34,821 bases of DNA from Pseudomonadota bacterium (GTDB lineage: Bacteria > Pseudomonadota > Gammaproteobacteria > Steroidobacterales > Steroidobacteraceae): contig JAKAYU010000011.1 in the NCBI GenBank assembly GCA_021809525.1, forward strand, positions 1 through 34,821, in the 5' to 3' direction. Shown here in pieces: positions 16,797 through 25,486 of the stretch; position 1 is the stretch's first letter; every line of letters starts with the position of its first letter. The notes below the pieces were generated by a model. It was not told the DNA's origin and did not search any database. It saw nothing but the letters and a program-made list of their open reading frames with translations. Made by a program: the position numbers and the translations under genes.

Positions 16797-18581
16797 TCAG
16801 TAAGTCCGCGCCTTCGGCGGGATGCTCTCGACCTCGTCGGTGAGCGTGTTCAGGTGCACGGGCCGGTACTCGAAGCGCACCCGGCCCGGCCCCTCGACCG
16901 TCACCAGCGTGTGCTTCATCCAGTTCGCATCGTCGCGGTTGGGGTAGTCCTCGCGCGCATGCGCGCCGCGGCTCTCGGTGCGATTGCCCGCCGAGTGAAT
17001 GGTCGCGGTGGCCTGCATGAGCAGGTTCTCCAGCTCCATCGTCTCGATCAGGTCCGTGTTCCACACCAGCGAGCGGTCCGTGACGTGCACGTCGGCGAAG
17101 GACTCGTAGGTCTGCGCAAGCTTGCGCGCGCCCTCGGCGAGGGACTCCCCGGTGCGAAACACCGCCGCATCGATCTGCATGGTCTTTTGCATCTCCAGGC
17201 GGATCTCGGCCGTCGGCCGCGAGCCGTGCGCGTTGCGCAGGCGGTCGAGGCGCGAGAGCGCCAGCTCCGCGGAGTCCTTCGGCAGCGGCGCGTGGCGTGT
17301 CCCGGGCTTGACCAGCTCGGCGCAGCGCCGCGCGGCCTGGCGCCCAAACACCACGAGGTCGAGCAGCGAGTTCGATCCGAGGCGGTTCGCCCCGTGCACC
17401 GACACACACGCCGCCTCGCCCACGGCCATCAGCCCCGGCACCACGCTGTCGGGATTGCCATCGCGCGGCCGGACGACCTCGCCATGGTAGTTGCAGGGGA
17501 TGCCGCCCATGTTGTAATGCACCGTCGGCTGCACCGGAATCGGCTGGCGCGTCACGTCGACGCCAGCGAAGATGCGCGAGGTCTCGGCAATGCCCGGCAG
17601 GCGCTCGTGGATCACCTCGGGCCCGAGGTGCTCGAGGTGCAGGTGAATGTGGTCGTGCTCGGGCCCAACGCCGCGGCCCTCGCGGATCTCGATCGTCATC
17701 GCGCGACTGACCACATCGCGCGAGGCGAGATCCTTGGCGTTCGGCGCGTAGCGCTCCATGAAGCGCTCGCCCTTGGCGTTGGTGAGATAGCCGCCCTCCC
17801 CGCGCACCCCCTCGGTGATCAGGCAGCCGGCGCGGTAAATGCCGGTCGGGTGGAACTGCACGAACTCCATGTCCTGCAGCGGCAGCCCGGCGCGCAGCAC
17901 CATGGCGTTGCCGTCCCCGGTGCACGAGTGCGCCGAGGTGCACGAGAAGTACGCCCGCCCGTACCCGCCGGTGGCGAGGATGGTCATGTGCGCGCGGAAG
18001 CGGTGCAGCTTCCCCTCGGTCATATCGAGCGCGATGACTCCGCGGCACTGCCCGTTGTCCATGATCAGGTCGATGGCGAAGAACTCCACGAAGAACGTCG
18101 CGGAGCGGCGGATCGACTGCTGGTAGAGCGTGTGCAGCAGCGCGTGCCCGGTGCGGTCGGCGGCCGCGCAGGTGCGCTGCGCGATGCCCTTGCCGAAGTG
18201 CGTGGTCATCCCGCCGAAGGGCCGCTGATAGATCCGCCCCGCATCGGTGCGCGAGAACGGCACGCCGTAGTGCTCGAGTTCGATCACCGCCGCGGGCGCC
18301 TCCTTGCACATCAGCTCGATGGCATCCTGATCGCCGAGCCAGTCCGAACCCTTCACGGTGTCGTACATGTGCCAGCGCCAGTCGTCCTCGCCCATATTGC
18401 CGAGCGCGGCGCTGATGCCGCCCTGGGCCGCCACGGTGTGGCTGCGCGTCGGGAACAGCTTGCTGATGCAGGCCGTCGAGAGGCCCGCCTCGGCGAGCCC
18501 GAGCGTGGCCCGCAGCCCCGAGCCGCCCGCCCCGACGACGATGACGTCGTAGGTATGGTCGATGAATTCGTACGCGCTCAT
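16797..18581 (-). CDS. sdhA: Succinate dehydrogenase flavoprotein subunit
   Basis: 594 residues. The dinucleotide-binding motif is [20 protein letters not shown]. The FAD-linking histidine is in [18 protein letters not shown], with the active-site region [13 protein letters not shown] and substrate residues in the HPTGIY and [20 protein letters not shown] segments. It oxidises succinate to fumarate in the TCA cycle and complex II. The start ATG overlaps the sdhD stop as ATGA. Confidence 0.97.
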   Translation of the reverse strand: MSAYEFIDHTYDVIVVGAGGSGLRATLGLAEAGLSTACISKLFPTRSHTVAAQGGISAALGNMGEDDWRWHMYDTVKGSDWLGDQDAIELMCKEAPAAVIELEHYGVPFSRTDAGRIYQRPFGGMTTHFGKGIAQRTCAAADRTGHALLHTLYQQSIRRSATFFVEFFAIDLIMDNGQCRGVIALDMTEGKLHRFRAHMTILATGGYGRAYFSCTSAHSCTGDGNAMVLRAGLPLQDMEFVQFHPTGIYRAGCLITEGVRGEGGYLTNAKGERFMERYAPNAKDLASRDVVSRAMTIEIREGRGVGPEHDHIHLHLEHLGPEVIHERLPGIAETSRIFAGVDVTRQPIPVQPTVHYNMGGIPCNYHGEVVRPRDGNPDSVVPGLMAVGEAACVSVHGANRLGSNSLLDLVVFGRQAARRCAELVKPGTRHAPLPKDSAELALSRLDRLRNAHGSRPTAEIRLEMQKTMQIDAAVFRTGESLAEGARKLAQTYESFADVHVTDRSLVWNTDLIETMELENLLMQATATIHSAGNRTESRGAHAREDYPNRDDANWMKHTLVTVEGPGRVRFEYRPVHLNTLTDEVESIPPKARTY

Positions 18582-18964
18582 GCGGCGCCTCCCAACGCCA
18601 CTTTAAGGACCGCGAACACGCCGGCGGCGGCGGCGAGCACGTGCAGATAGGTCACGAGCGCGAGCAGCACGGTGCGCAGGCCGCGGCTGCCCACGTAGTC
18701 CTCGATCACCACCCGCACGCCGAGCTGCGAATGCCAGGCGGCGGTGAGCACGGAGAGGATCAGCAGCACCGCCGTCCAGTCCTGGCGCAGCCAAGCGCTC
18801 ACCGTCGCGTAATCGAGCGCGGGCAGCGACAGCAGCGACACCACGAGCCAGATCGCCAGCGGCACCAGCGCCACGGCCGTCATGCGCTGCATCAGCCAGT
18901 GATGCACGCCGTCCTTGGCCGCACCGCGGCCGAGCGCCTGCCCGAGCGGACTGCGCAGGCTCAT
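18578..18964 (-). CDS. sdhD: Succinate dehydrogenase membrane anchor subunit SdhD
   Basis: 128 residues with three predicted membrane helices ([56 protein letters not shown]). The [16 protein letters not shown] segment carries the expected heme-ligand His and the Asp-Tyr of the quinone site. It begins [20 protein letters not shown], the classic SdhD start. The ATG overlaps the sdhC stop as ATGA. It anchors SdhAB to the inner membrane together with SdhC. Confidence 0.93.
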   Translation of the reverse strand: MSLRSPLGQALGRGAAKDGVHHWLMQRMTAVALVPLAIWLVVSLLSLPALDYATVSAWLRQDWTAVLLILSVLTAAWHSQLGVRVVIEDYVGSRGLRTVLLALVTYLHVLAAAAGVFAVLKVALGGAA

Positions 18965-19353
18965 GATGCGTGCCTCCGGCCGAGCAGCCAGAGCGCGAGC
19001 CCGATGAACAGCACGGCGCTCGCGCCGAGCACTAGGTAGGCGCTGGCGCGCGAGTGCGCGCGCTCCATGGCCCGTCCGGTATCCCACACCAGATGGCGCA
19101 GGCCTGCGCACAGATGGTATGAGAACACCGCAAGCAGCGCCAGCCAGAGAATCTTGAACACGCCGAGCCCGAGCAGCGCCGCGGCGTGCGCGTACGCGAC
19201 GGGCCCGGCCGCGAGAGCCATCAGCCAGTACACCAGCACGATCAGCCCGAGCGAGAGCACCAGCCCGCTGATGCGGTGCAGGCCTGAGGTGAGCAGCGTG
19301 TAGCGGTGTACCCGGTACACGGACAGATGAGGCGAAGTGGGACGTGCAGCCAT
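18961..19353 (-). CDS. sdhC: Succinate dehydrogenase cytochrome b556 subunit SdhC
   Basis: 130 residues. The N-terminus ARPTSPHLSVYRVHRYTLLT contains the family motif RPxSPHLxxYR, followed by three membrane helices; SYHLCAGLRHLVWDTG carries the heme-binding His. The ATG at 19351-19353 is supported by this motif. Longer in-frame starts run through the gene upstream and are rejected. It binds heme b and ubiquinone with SdhD. Confidence 0.94.
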   Translation of the reverse strand: MAARPTSPHLSVYRVHRYTLLTSGLHRISGLVLSLGLIVLVYWLMALAAGPVAYAHAAALLGLGVFKILWLALLAVFSYHLCAGLRHLVWDTGRAMERAHSRASAYLVLGASAVLFIGLALWLLGRRHAS

Positions 19354-19366
19354 AAGTGCTCGGGGG

Positions 19367-19552
19367 TCAAAAATCGATACAGCGGCCGTTGCGCTCCCAA
19401 TCGCCGTAGCGCGTCGGCTCCAGCCCTGCGGGGCCACCGAGTTCGCGCGGGACGCTCTGGGGGGGTTCCGGGGCGGTGCTCGCCTGCCTGCCGGAGCTCG
19501 CGTCAGCTGGGGTTGCGGGCGGCGGTTGGGCGTTCTTCGAGTCGTCCTGCAT
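19367..19552 (-). CDS. SDHAF4-like succinate dehydrogenase assembly factor (DUF1674)
   Basis: 61-residue protein: a proline/alanine/serine-rich, probably disordered N-terminal half, then the conserved tail RELGGPAGLEPTRYGDWERN ending GRCIDF. That tail is the signature of DUF1674, the family of mitochondrial SDHAF4, a chaperone for flavinated SdhA before it joins SdhB. The ATG is at 19550-19552 (a TTG lies two codons upstream). The gene ends 13 bases before sdhC, so it heads the sdh operon. Enteric bacteria lack it. Identification rests on the C-terminal motif and location. Confidence 0.82.
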   Translation of the reverse strand: MQDDSKNAQPPPATPADASSGRQASTAPEPPQSVPRELGGPAGLEPTRYGDWERNGRCIDF

Positions 19553-19632
19553 GCGCAAGAATTTTGCCAGAATCGCGCTGTTCCCGCCATGGCACAGCCT
19601 ACCTCAAGATCAGTCCGCTAAGATATCGTCAT

Positions 19633-20553
19633 ATGAATGACGAACTGCACCGTACCGCGCTCGAGGATCTGGGCGTGCTGCGCATCGCCGGAGCGGATGC
19701 GCGGCGCTTCCTACAGGGACAGCTGTCGAACGACATGACGCGGCTCGGCCCCGAGCGCGCGCTGCTCGCCGGCTTGCACACTCCCCAGGGACGCACCGTC
19801 GCGCTGCTGCGCCTGCTGCTGCGCTCGGACAACGAGCTGCTCGCGCTGCTGCCGCGCGAGCTCACCGCGCCCGTCAGCCAACGGCTCGCGAAATACATCC
19901 TGCGCGCCAAGGTCAGCCTCGCGGATCTCTCCGCCGAGTGGCGCGTCAGCGCGCTCGCCGCGCGCGCCGAGCTCGAGCAGGGCGAGCCCGCGGGCGTCCT
20001 GCCGCATGAGCTGCCGCCGCCGCGCACCGGCGCACAGCGCCGGCTCGGCGAGCGGCTCTACCTCACCGTCAGCGAGCAACCGGTCCGCTGGCTCGAGATC
20101 GCCGCGCGCGCAGGCGAGCCGCACGCCGCTCACGCTGCGGCGCGCGAGGCCTGGCGGCTGCTCGATGTTCGCGCCGCACTGCCGCAGATCTACGCGGCCA
20201 CCTCCGAGCAGTTCGTCGCCCAGATGTTGAATCTCGATGTCCTCGGGGCCATCGCCTTCGACAAGGGCTGCTACACCGGTCAGGAAGTCATCGCGCGGGC
20301 GCACTACCGCGGCCGCGTCAAACGCCGCGCGCAGCGCTTCCTCACCCGCGCTGCGCTCGCACTGGCGCCCGGTGAGAGCGGCGTGTTGCCCGATGGGCGA
20401 GTCTTCACCGTAGTGGAGGCGGCGCGCCGGGCCGACGGCCGCTGCGAATTCCTCGCGGTCGCGCCGCTCGCGGCAGATGAGCGCGGCGCTGCGGGCGATG
20501 CGCCCTTGGTGCAGGCCGAGCCGCTCGCGATGCCCTACGCGCTGCCGGAGTAA
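19633..20553 (+). CDS. ygfZ: Folate-binding protein YgfZ (iron-sulfur enzyme maintenance)
   Basis: 306 residues. The key KGCYTGQEVIARAHYRG motif (family K-G-C-Y-x-G-Q-E, cysteine essential) is near residue 215. The N-terminal part resembles the GcvT fold (LGVLRIAGADARRFLQGQLS). YgfZ uses tetrahydrofolate and helps maintain or repair Fe-S enzymes. The ATG at 19633 gives MNDELHRTALEDLG; longer frames upstream cross the divergent promoter region. It is divergent from the sdh operon, 80 bp away, and convergent with murI across a 13-bp gap. Confidence 0.92.
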   Translation: MNDELHRTALEDLGVLRIAGADARRFLQGQLSNDMTRLGPERALLAGLHTPQGRTVALLRLLLRSDNELLALLPRELTAPVSQRLAKYILRAKVSLADLSAEWRVSALAARAELEQGEPAGVLPHELPPPRTGAQRRLGERLYLTVSEQPVRWLEIAARAGEPHAAHAAAREAWRLLDVRAALPQIYAATSEQFVAQMLNLDVLGAIAFDKGCYTGQEVIARAHYRGRVKRRAQRFLTRAALALAPGESGVLPDGRVFTVVEAARRADGRCEFLAVAPLAADERGAAGDAPLVQAEPLAMPYALPE

Positions 20554-20566
20554 GGCCGCCTCGCCC

Positions 20567-21373
20567 CTACAGGTCGATCAGCTCGACCTCCTCGGTGCGG
20601 ATCGGCCGCTCGAGAAAGCGCGTGCCGATGCGGGCGAAGCGCTCGGGCGCATCGGTCGCGAGCAGCCGCAGGCCGCCCTGTCCGCCGAGGCACGCCAGCC
20701 CCGCCTGCGCGAGTGTCACGCGCACGTGCCGCGCGGTGGTTTCGGCCGAATCCACGATGCGCACCTCGGGGCCGACCGTGGCGCGGATGGCTTGCTCGAG
20801 CATCGGGAAGTGCGTGCAGCCCAATACCAGCGTGTCCGCAGCGGGCGCCCCGCCGGCCGGCGTGAACAGCGCATCGAGATAGTGGTGCGCGAGTGCCTCG
20901 GCGATGGGCCCGCCGGTCAGCCCCTCCTCGGCCAGCGCGACGAACAGCGGCGCCGGCAGCGCGCGCACCTCGGCCGCGGGCCGGCGCTGCAGGATCGCCT
21001 GCTGATAGGCCCCGCCGCGCACCGTCCCCTCGGTGGCGATCACCGCGATGCGCCCCGAGGGCGAGGCGGCGCAGGCAGCCTCGGCGCCCGGCTCGATCAC
21101 TCCGATCACCGGCACCGGAGCCAAGTGTGCGCGCACCGCCGGCAGGCTCACCGCCGAGGCGGTGTTGCAGGCGACCACCAGGCACTTGATGCCGCGCGCA
21201 CTCAGCGCCTCGGCAGCCTGCAGCGCGTAACGCGCGACGGTGGCGGGACTCTTCGTGCCGTACGGCAGCCGGGCCGTATCGCCGAGGTACACGAACTGCT
21301 CGGCCGGCAGCTCGCGCATCAGCGCCTTGAGCACCGTCAGGCCCCCGACTCCGGAATCGAACACCCCGATCAT
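20567..21373 (-). CDS. murI: Glutamate racemase MurI
   Basis: 268 residues. DSGVGG and GDTARLPYG near the N-terminus, catalytic cysteines in VVACNTAS and LGCTHFP. It makes D-glutamate for peptidoglycan. Starts MIGVFDSGVGGLTVLKAL. It lies 79 bp downstream of lysS on the same strand. Confidence 0.96.
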   Translation of the reverse strand: MIGVFDSGVGGLTVLKALMRELPAEQFVYLGDTARLPYGTKSPATVARYALQAAEALSARGIKCLVVACNTASAVSLPAVRAHLAPVPVIGVIEPGAEAACAASPSGRIAVIATEGTVRGGAYQQAILQRRPAAEVRALPAPLFVALAEEGLTGGPIAEALAHHYLDALFTPAGGAPAADTLVLGCTHFPMLEQAIRATVGPEVRIVDSAETTARHVRVTLAQAGLACLGGQGGLRLLATDAPERFARIGTRFLERPIRTEEVELIDL

Positions 21374-21452
21374 GCGCGGTGCACGGGATCGACCGCGGTC
21401 CGCCGCGGCACGCCCTCGCGAGACGGCCGCGCCGGGGCGCCGGGCGGCACGG

Positions 21453-22973
21453 TCACACGCTCTCCGGACGCAGATGCGGGAAGAGGATGACGTCGCGGAT
21501 CGAAGGGGAATCGGTGAAGAACATCACCAGCCGATCGATGCCGACGCCGAGCCCCGCTGTCGGCGGCATGCCGTACTCCAGGGCACGTACATAGTCGGCG
21601 TCGTAGAACATCGCCTCCTCGTCGCCGCGGTCCTTGCGCGCGACCTGGGCGCGAAAGCGCGCGGCCTGGTCCTCCGGGTCGTTGAGCTCGGAGAACCCGT
21701 TGGCGAGCTCGCGGCCGGCGATGAACAGCTCGAACCGGTCGGTGAGGAACGGATCGTGCTCGTTGGCGCGCGAGAGCGGGGAGACCTCCGCCGGATACGC
21801 GCACACGAAGGTCGGATCGAACAGGGTGTGCTCGGCGGTCTTCTCGAAGATCTCGATCTGCAGCTTGCCCGGCCCGTCGTGCGGCTGCACCGGGATGCCG
21901 AGCTGCTCGCACACGCGGCGCAGATAGCCCGGCTCGCGCAGCGAGGACCGCTCGAGCTGCGGGTTGTGCTCGAGGATCGCCTCCTCGACCGTCACGCGCC
22001 GGAAGGGCTTGGCGAGCTCGTAGCGGCGCCCCTGATAGGTCAGCTGCTCGCTGCCGTGCAGGCTCTGCGCCAGCCCCCGGATCGCCTTTTCGATCCAGTC
22101 CATGAGGTCGCGGTAGTCGGCGTAGGCCAGATACAGCTCCAGCATGGTGAACTCGGGGTTGTGCTGGGTCGAGAGCCCCTCGTTGCGGAAATTGCGGTTG
22201 ATCTCGTAGACGCGCTCCAGCCCGCCGACCACCAGGCGCTTCAGGTACAGCTCCGGGGCGATGCGCAGGTACATGTCCATGTCGAGCGCGTTGTGGTGCG
22301 TGACGAACGGCCGGGCGCTCGCCCCGCCGGGGATCGGCTGCATCATCGGCGTCTCGACCTCGATGAAATCGAGCGCATCGAGAAAGTCGCGCAGGTAGCG
22401 CACGATGCGCGCGCGCGTGCGAAACACGTTGCGGCTGGTCTCGTTGACGATCAGATCGACGTAGCGCTGCCGGTAGCGCGTCTCGACGTCGGCGAGCCCA
22501 TGCCACTTGTCGGGCAGCGGCCGCAGCGATTTCACCAGCAGCCGCAGCCGCTCGACGCGCACGGAGAGCTCCCCGGTCTTGGTGCGGAACAGCACCCCGC
22601 TCGCCCCGACGATATCCCCGACGTCCCAGCCCTTGAAGGCCTCGTAGAGCTCCTCGCCGAGCGCTCCTTTCTGCAGGAACAGCTGGATCTGCCCGGTGCG
22701 GTCGGCGATGTTGGCGAAGCTCGCCTTGCCCATCACCCGCTTCAGCAGCATCCGCCCGCCGACGGTCACGTGCGTCGGGTTGGCCTCGAGCCACTCGCCG
22801 CTGCGCTCCCCGAAGGCGTCCTGCAGCTGCCCGGCGAGCGCATCGCGGCGGAAATCGTTCGGGTAAGCCGCCCCGCGCGCGCGCAGCTCGGCGAGCTTGG
22901 CGCGCCGCTCGGCGATCAGCTTGTTCTCATCGATGCGCTCGGCGCCGCCGTGTTCCGCATGAGTGTCTGTCAT
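21453..22973 (-). CDS. lysS: Lysyl-tRNA synthetase, class II
   Basis: 506 residues. An N-terminal OB-fold anticodon domain ([20 protein letters not shown]) precedes the class II core with motif 2 in [18 protein letters not shown] and motif 3 in [16 protein letters not shown]. It charges tRNA-Lys. It follows prfB by seven bases, the usual prfB-lysS operon, and may be regulated through it. Confidence 0.97.
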   Translation of the reverse strand: MTDTHAEHGGAERIDENKLIAERRAKLAELRARGAAYPNDFRRDALAGQLQDAFGERSGEWLEANPTHVTVGGRMLLKRVMGKASFANIADRTGQIQLFLQKGALGEELYEAFKGWDVGDIVGASGVLFRTKTGELSVRVERLRLLVKSLRPLPDKWHGLADVETRYRQRYVDLIVNETSRNVFRTRARIVRYLRDFLDALDFIEVETPMMQPIPGGASARPFVTHHNALDMDMYLRIAPELYLKRLVVGGLERVYEINRNFRNEGLSTQHNPEFTMLELYLAYADYRDLMDWIEKAIRGLAQSLHGSEQLTYQGRRYELAKPFRRVTVEEAILEHNPQLERSSLREPGYLRRVCEQLGIPVQPHDGPGKLQIEIFEKTAEHTLFDPTFVCAYPAEVSPLSRANEHDPFLTDRFELFIAGRELANGFSELNDPEDQAARFRAQVARKDRGDEEAMFYDADYVRALEYGMPPTAGLGVGIDRLVMFFTDSPSIRDVILFPHLRPESV

Positions 22974-22980
22974 AACCTGC

Positions 22981-24076
22981 CTACAGCCCCGCCTTGAGCG
23001 AGGCTTCCAAGAACTGATCGAGATCCCCGTCGAGCACCGCGGTGGTATTGCCCACCTCCACGCCCGTGCGCAGATCCTTGATGCGCGACTGATCGAGCAC
23101 GTAGGAGCGGATCTGATTGCCCCAGCTGACGTCGGACTTGGAGTCCTCGAGCACCTTGGCGGCGGCGTTGCGCTTGTTCACCTCGAGCTCGTACAGCTTC
23201 GCCTTCAGCATCTTCATCGCGGTCGAGCGGTTCTTGTGCTGACTGCGCTCGTTCTGGCAGGCGACCACGATGCCGGTGGGGATGTGCGTGATGCGCACCG
23301 CCGATTCGGTCTTGTTGACGTGCTGGCCGCCCGCGCCCGAGGAGCGGTACACGTCGGTCTTCAGGTCCGCCGGGTTGATGTCGATCGCGATGTCCTCATC
23401 GACTTCCGGGGACACGAACACCGAGGCGAACGAGGTGTGGCGGCGGTTGCCCGAGTCGAACGGCGACTTGCGCACCAGGCGGTGCACGCCGGTCTCGGTG
23501 CGCAGCCACCCATAGGCGAACTCGCCCTTCACCTCGATGGTGGCGCTCTTCAGGCCCGCGACCTCCCCCGGGTTCGAATCGATCACCTCGCAGGCGAAGC
23601 CGCGCGCGGCGCCCCAGCGCAGGTACATCCTGAGCAGCATTTGCGCCCAGTCCTGCGCCTCGGTCCCGCCCGCGCCGGCCTGAATATCCAGGTACGCGCT
23701 GTGCGAGTCCATCTCGCCGCGAAACATGCGCTGTAACTCGAGCCGGCGCACCGCCGCCTCGAGCTGCCCGGCGTCCCGGCCGATCTGCCCCGCCATGGCC
23801 GCGTCGTTCTCGCTCTCGGCGAGCGCCAGCAGCTCCGTCGCGTCGCGGATGCCGGCGTCGACCCGCTCGATCGCCTGCAGATCCCCGCTCAGGCGGGCGC
23901 GTTCACGGCCGAGCTGCTGCGCCCGTTCCGGCTGCGACCAGACGCCCGGATCCTGCAGCTCGCGCGCGACTTCCTCCAAGCGCTCTTTCTTGCGATCGTA
24001 CTCAAAGAAACCCCCGTAGGGAGCTCATGCGCTCCTCGAGGTCTTTGAGCTGGCGCTTGAGGGGATTGAGTTCCAT
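22981..24076 (-). CDS. prfB: Peptide chain release factor 2 with programmed +1 frameshift
   Basis: A 24-codon opening frame ([20 protein letters not shown] then RGFL) starts at 24074-24076 and ends at an in-frame TGA (24002-24004). The ribosome must slip +1 at CTT-TGA so that decoding resumes at GAG (24001-24003). The two parts give 364 residues, against 365 in E. coli. The main frame has the stop-recognition tripeptide SPF ([12 protein letters not shown]) and the catalytic GGQ in [14 protein letters not shown], with Ser at the position where E. coli K-12 has Thr246. RF2 terminates at UGA and UAA, and the frameshift provides autoregulation. Confidence 0.95.
24001..24016 (-). promoter_or_regulatory. 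prfB programmed frameshift site
   Basis: The minus strand reads CGGGGGTTTCTTTGAG. It has a G-rich internal Shine-Dalgarno-like run three bases before the CTT P-site codon, followed by TGA and a slippery CTTT. This is the conserved RF2 frameshift layout. Confidence 0.92.
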
Positions 24077-24095
24077 CGTGCGGTGCCGTCCGGGT

Positions 24096-24124
24096 GAAAT
24101 ACGCGACTGAGCGGATCATGCTAA
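24096..24124 (-). promoter_or_regulatory. Possible prfB promoter
   Basis: TTAGCA (24119-24124) and TATTTC (24096-24101), minus strand, are 17 bases apart and about 20 bp ahead of the prfB start. Matches to the sigma-70 hexamers are only partial (4/6 and 3/6). Confidence 0.25.
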
Positions 24125-24170
24125 CGACCCGCAGGGGGAATTTCCAGCCTCAAAGCGCCCCCGGCGCGCC

Positions 24171-25154
24171 TCAGCCATCGGCGGATGCGTGCGCGAGCAG
24201 CCGCACCAGCTGCGCTCTGCTGTTGATGCCGAGCTTGCGGTAGGACAGGCGCACGATGTTGCGCACCGTGCCCGGTGCGAGCGCGCAGCGGCGCGCGATG
24301 GTCCGCCAGTCGCTGCCCGCGGCGTGCAGCTCGATCACCTGGTACTCGCGCCGCGTGAGCCGCTCGCGCACCGGCACGCTGTGGATGCTGAGCACGAGCG
24401 AATCGGAGAACCGGCGCGCGCGCAGCATCTCGCCGCGGCCTGCGAGCGGCACCGCCTCCTCGCGCAGCACCCGCCAGAGCAGCGGCGGCGGCAGGCGCAG
24501 CCCGCTCCAGTGCGGCCAGGTGGCGCCGATCGCCTCGCTCACCAGCCGCCCGCAGTGCAGCACCGTGCCGTCCGGCAGGGTGAGCGCGCGATGCGCACTG
24601 GGGGCGATCAGCGGCTCGCTCGAGGCGCGGCGCAGGCACAGCGCCCGGTTCACCGCGCGGGACTCCGCCAGGTGCGGCATCAGCAGCCGCAGCGCCGCGC
24701 GGTCGCCCTCGGCGAAGGGCGCATCGCTCTGCGGGCGGTGCAGCGAGAGCCACTGCCCGCCGGGCAGGCCGCACACGGCCGTGGCGATGAGCAGCTGCCG
24801 CTCGATGCGCCATTGGCGCACCTGCGCGAGCGCCGCCTGGCCGGCCGGCCGCCCGTAGAGCTCCGCGGCCTCGAACACGTGCGCGCAGCCGGGGGCCGCT
24901 GCGGTCACTTCGAGCGCATCCGGGTGTTGCCGCAGCAGAGCGATGAGCGCCTCGCGCGCCGCGAACGGCATGCGGTAGGCGTGCAAGCGGTGCACCTGCA
25001 GCTGCCCGCCGCGCAGCGCACCGGCGAGCCACAGCGCCGCCTCGAAGCGCAGATGCTCCCCGAGCGCCGCGAGCGCCAGGTCCTGGAAACGCTCGGTCTC
25101 GGCCTGCTGCGCAATGCGGTAGAGCTGCTGCGCGAAATCCAGAATGGCTTGCAT
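24171..25154 (-). CDS. LuxR-family transcriptional regulator
   Basis: 327 residues. The last 60 form a LuxR-type helix-turn-helix: LTRREYQVIELHAAGSDWRT then IARRCALAPGTVRNIVRLSY and KLGINSRAQLVRLL. The preceding 250 residues show no domain I recognise; no receiver-domain Asp, Walker motif or clear acyl-homoserine-lactone pocket is visible, though a GAF-like sensor is possible. ATG at 25152-25154 is chosen because a G-rich ribosome site sits at proper distance; a GTG three codons upstream is too close to it. It is transcribed toward prfB and away from a 332-bp region with a strong hairpin. Confidence 0.88.
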   Translation of the reverse strand: MQAILDFAQQLYRIAQQAETERFQDLALAALGEHLRFEAALWLAGALRGGQLQVHRLHAYRMPFAAREALIALLRQHPDALEVTAAAPGCAHVFEAAELYGRPAGQAALAQVRQWRIERQLLIATAVCGLPGGQWLSLHRPQSDAPFAEGDRAALRLLMPHLAESRAVNRALCLRRASSEPLIAPSAHRALTLPDGTVLHCGRLVSEAIGATWPHWSGLRLPPPLLWRVLREEAVPLAGRGEMLRARRFSDSLVLSIHSVPVRERLTRREYQVIELHAAGSDWRTIARRCALAPGTVRNIVRLSYRKLGINSRAQLVRLLAHASADG

Positions 25155-25486
25155 GTTCGACACACCCCCGCTTAAGCGCAGGCCACACCGGCCCGCCCCG
25201 CGCCCGAGCGGGGGCGATGCCGGCTGCCCGCGTGTTATTTCAGTGATGAGGCCATCGCCGCGCCGGATCAGACCCGGATCTGGCGCGGCACCGCAGCAGG
25301 ATTGAGCCGGATCCTAACGCTCCGTGCCGCACGCCGCGACGGTGTTGCAGTTATGAGCTCATGCACGCGCGGAATCAGAGCCCTTCTGCCGCGCATCCCG
25401 CGCGGGGCGCACGGCGGACACGCCCGCCTGTGCCACCGCGCGCACTCCATGACAATTGACGCAGCAGGGGCTGGGGAGGGAACCGC
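25155..25486. other. 332-bp gene-free region between recJ and the LuxR regulator
   Basis: No coding sequence is supported here. It holds the start region of the LuxR gene, an 11-bp-stem hairpin (25259-25287) and the palindrome ATGAGCTCAT (25353-25362). No intrinsic terminator with a T-run is visible after recJ. Confidence 0.6.
25259..25287. repeat. Hairpin with 11-bp stem upstream of the LuxR gene
   Basis: CGCGCCGGATC (25259-25269) pairs with GATCTGGCGCG (25277-25287) around a seven-base loop, with one G-T wobble. It lies about 105 bp before the regulator start. It could be an operator or a terminator-like structure of recJ; there is no T-run. Confidence 0.55.
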
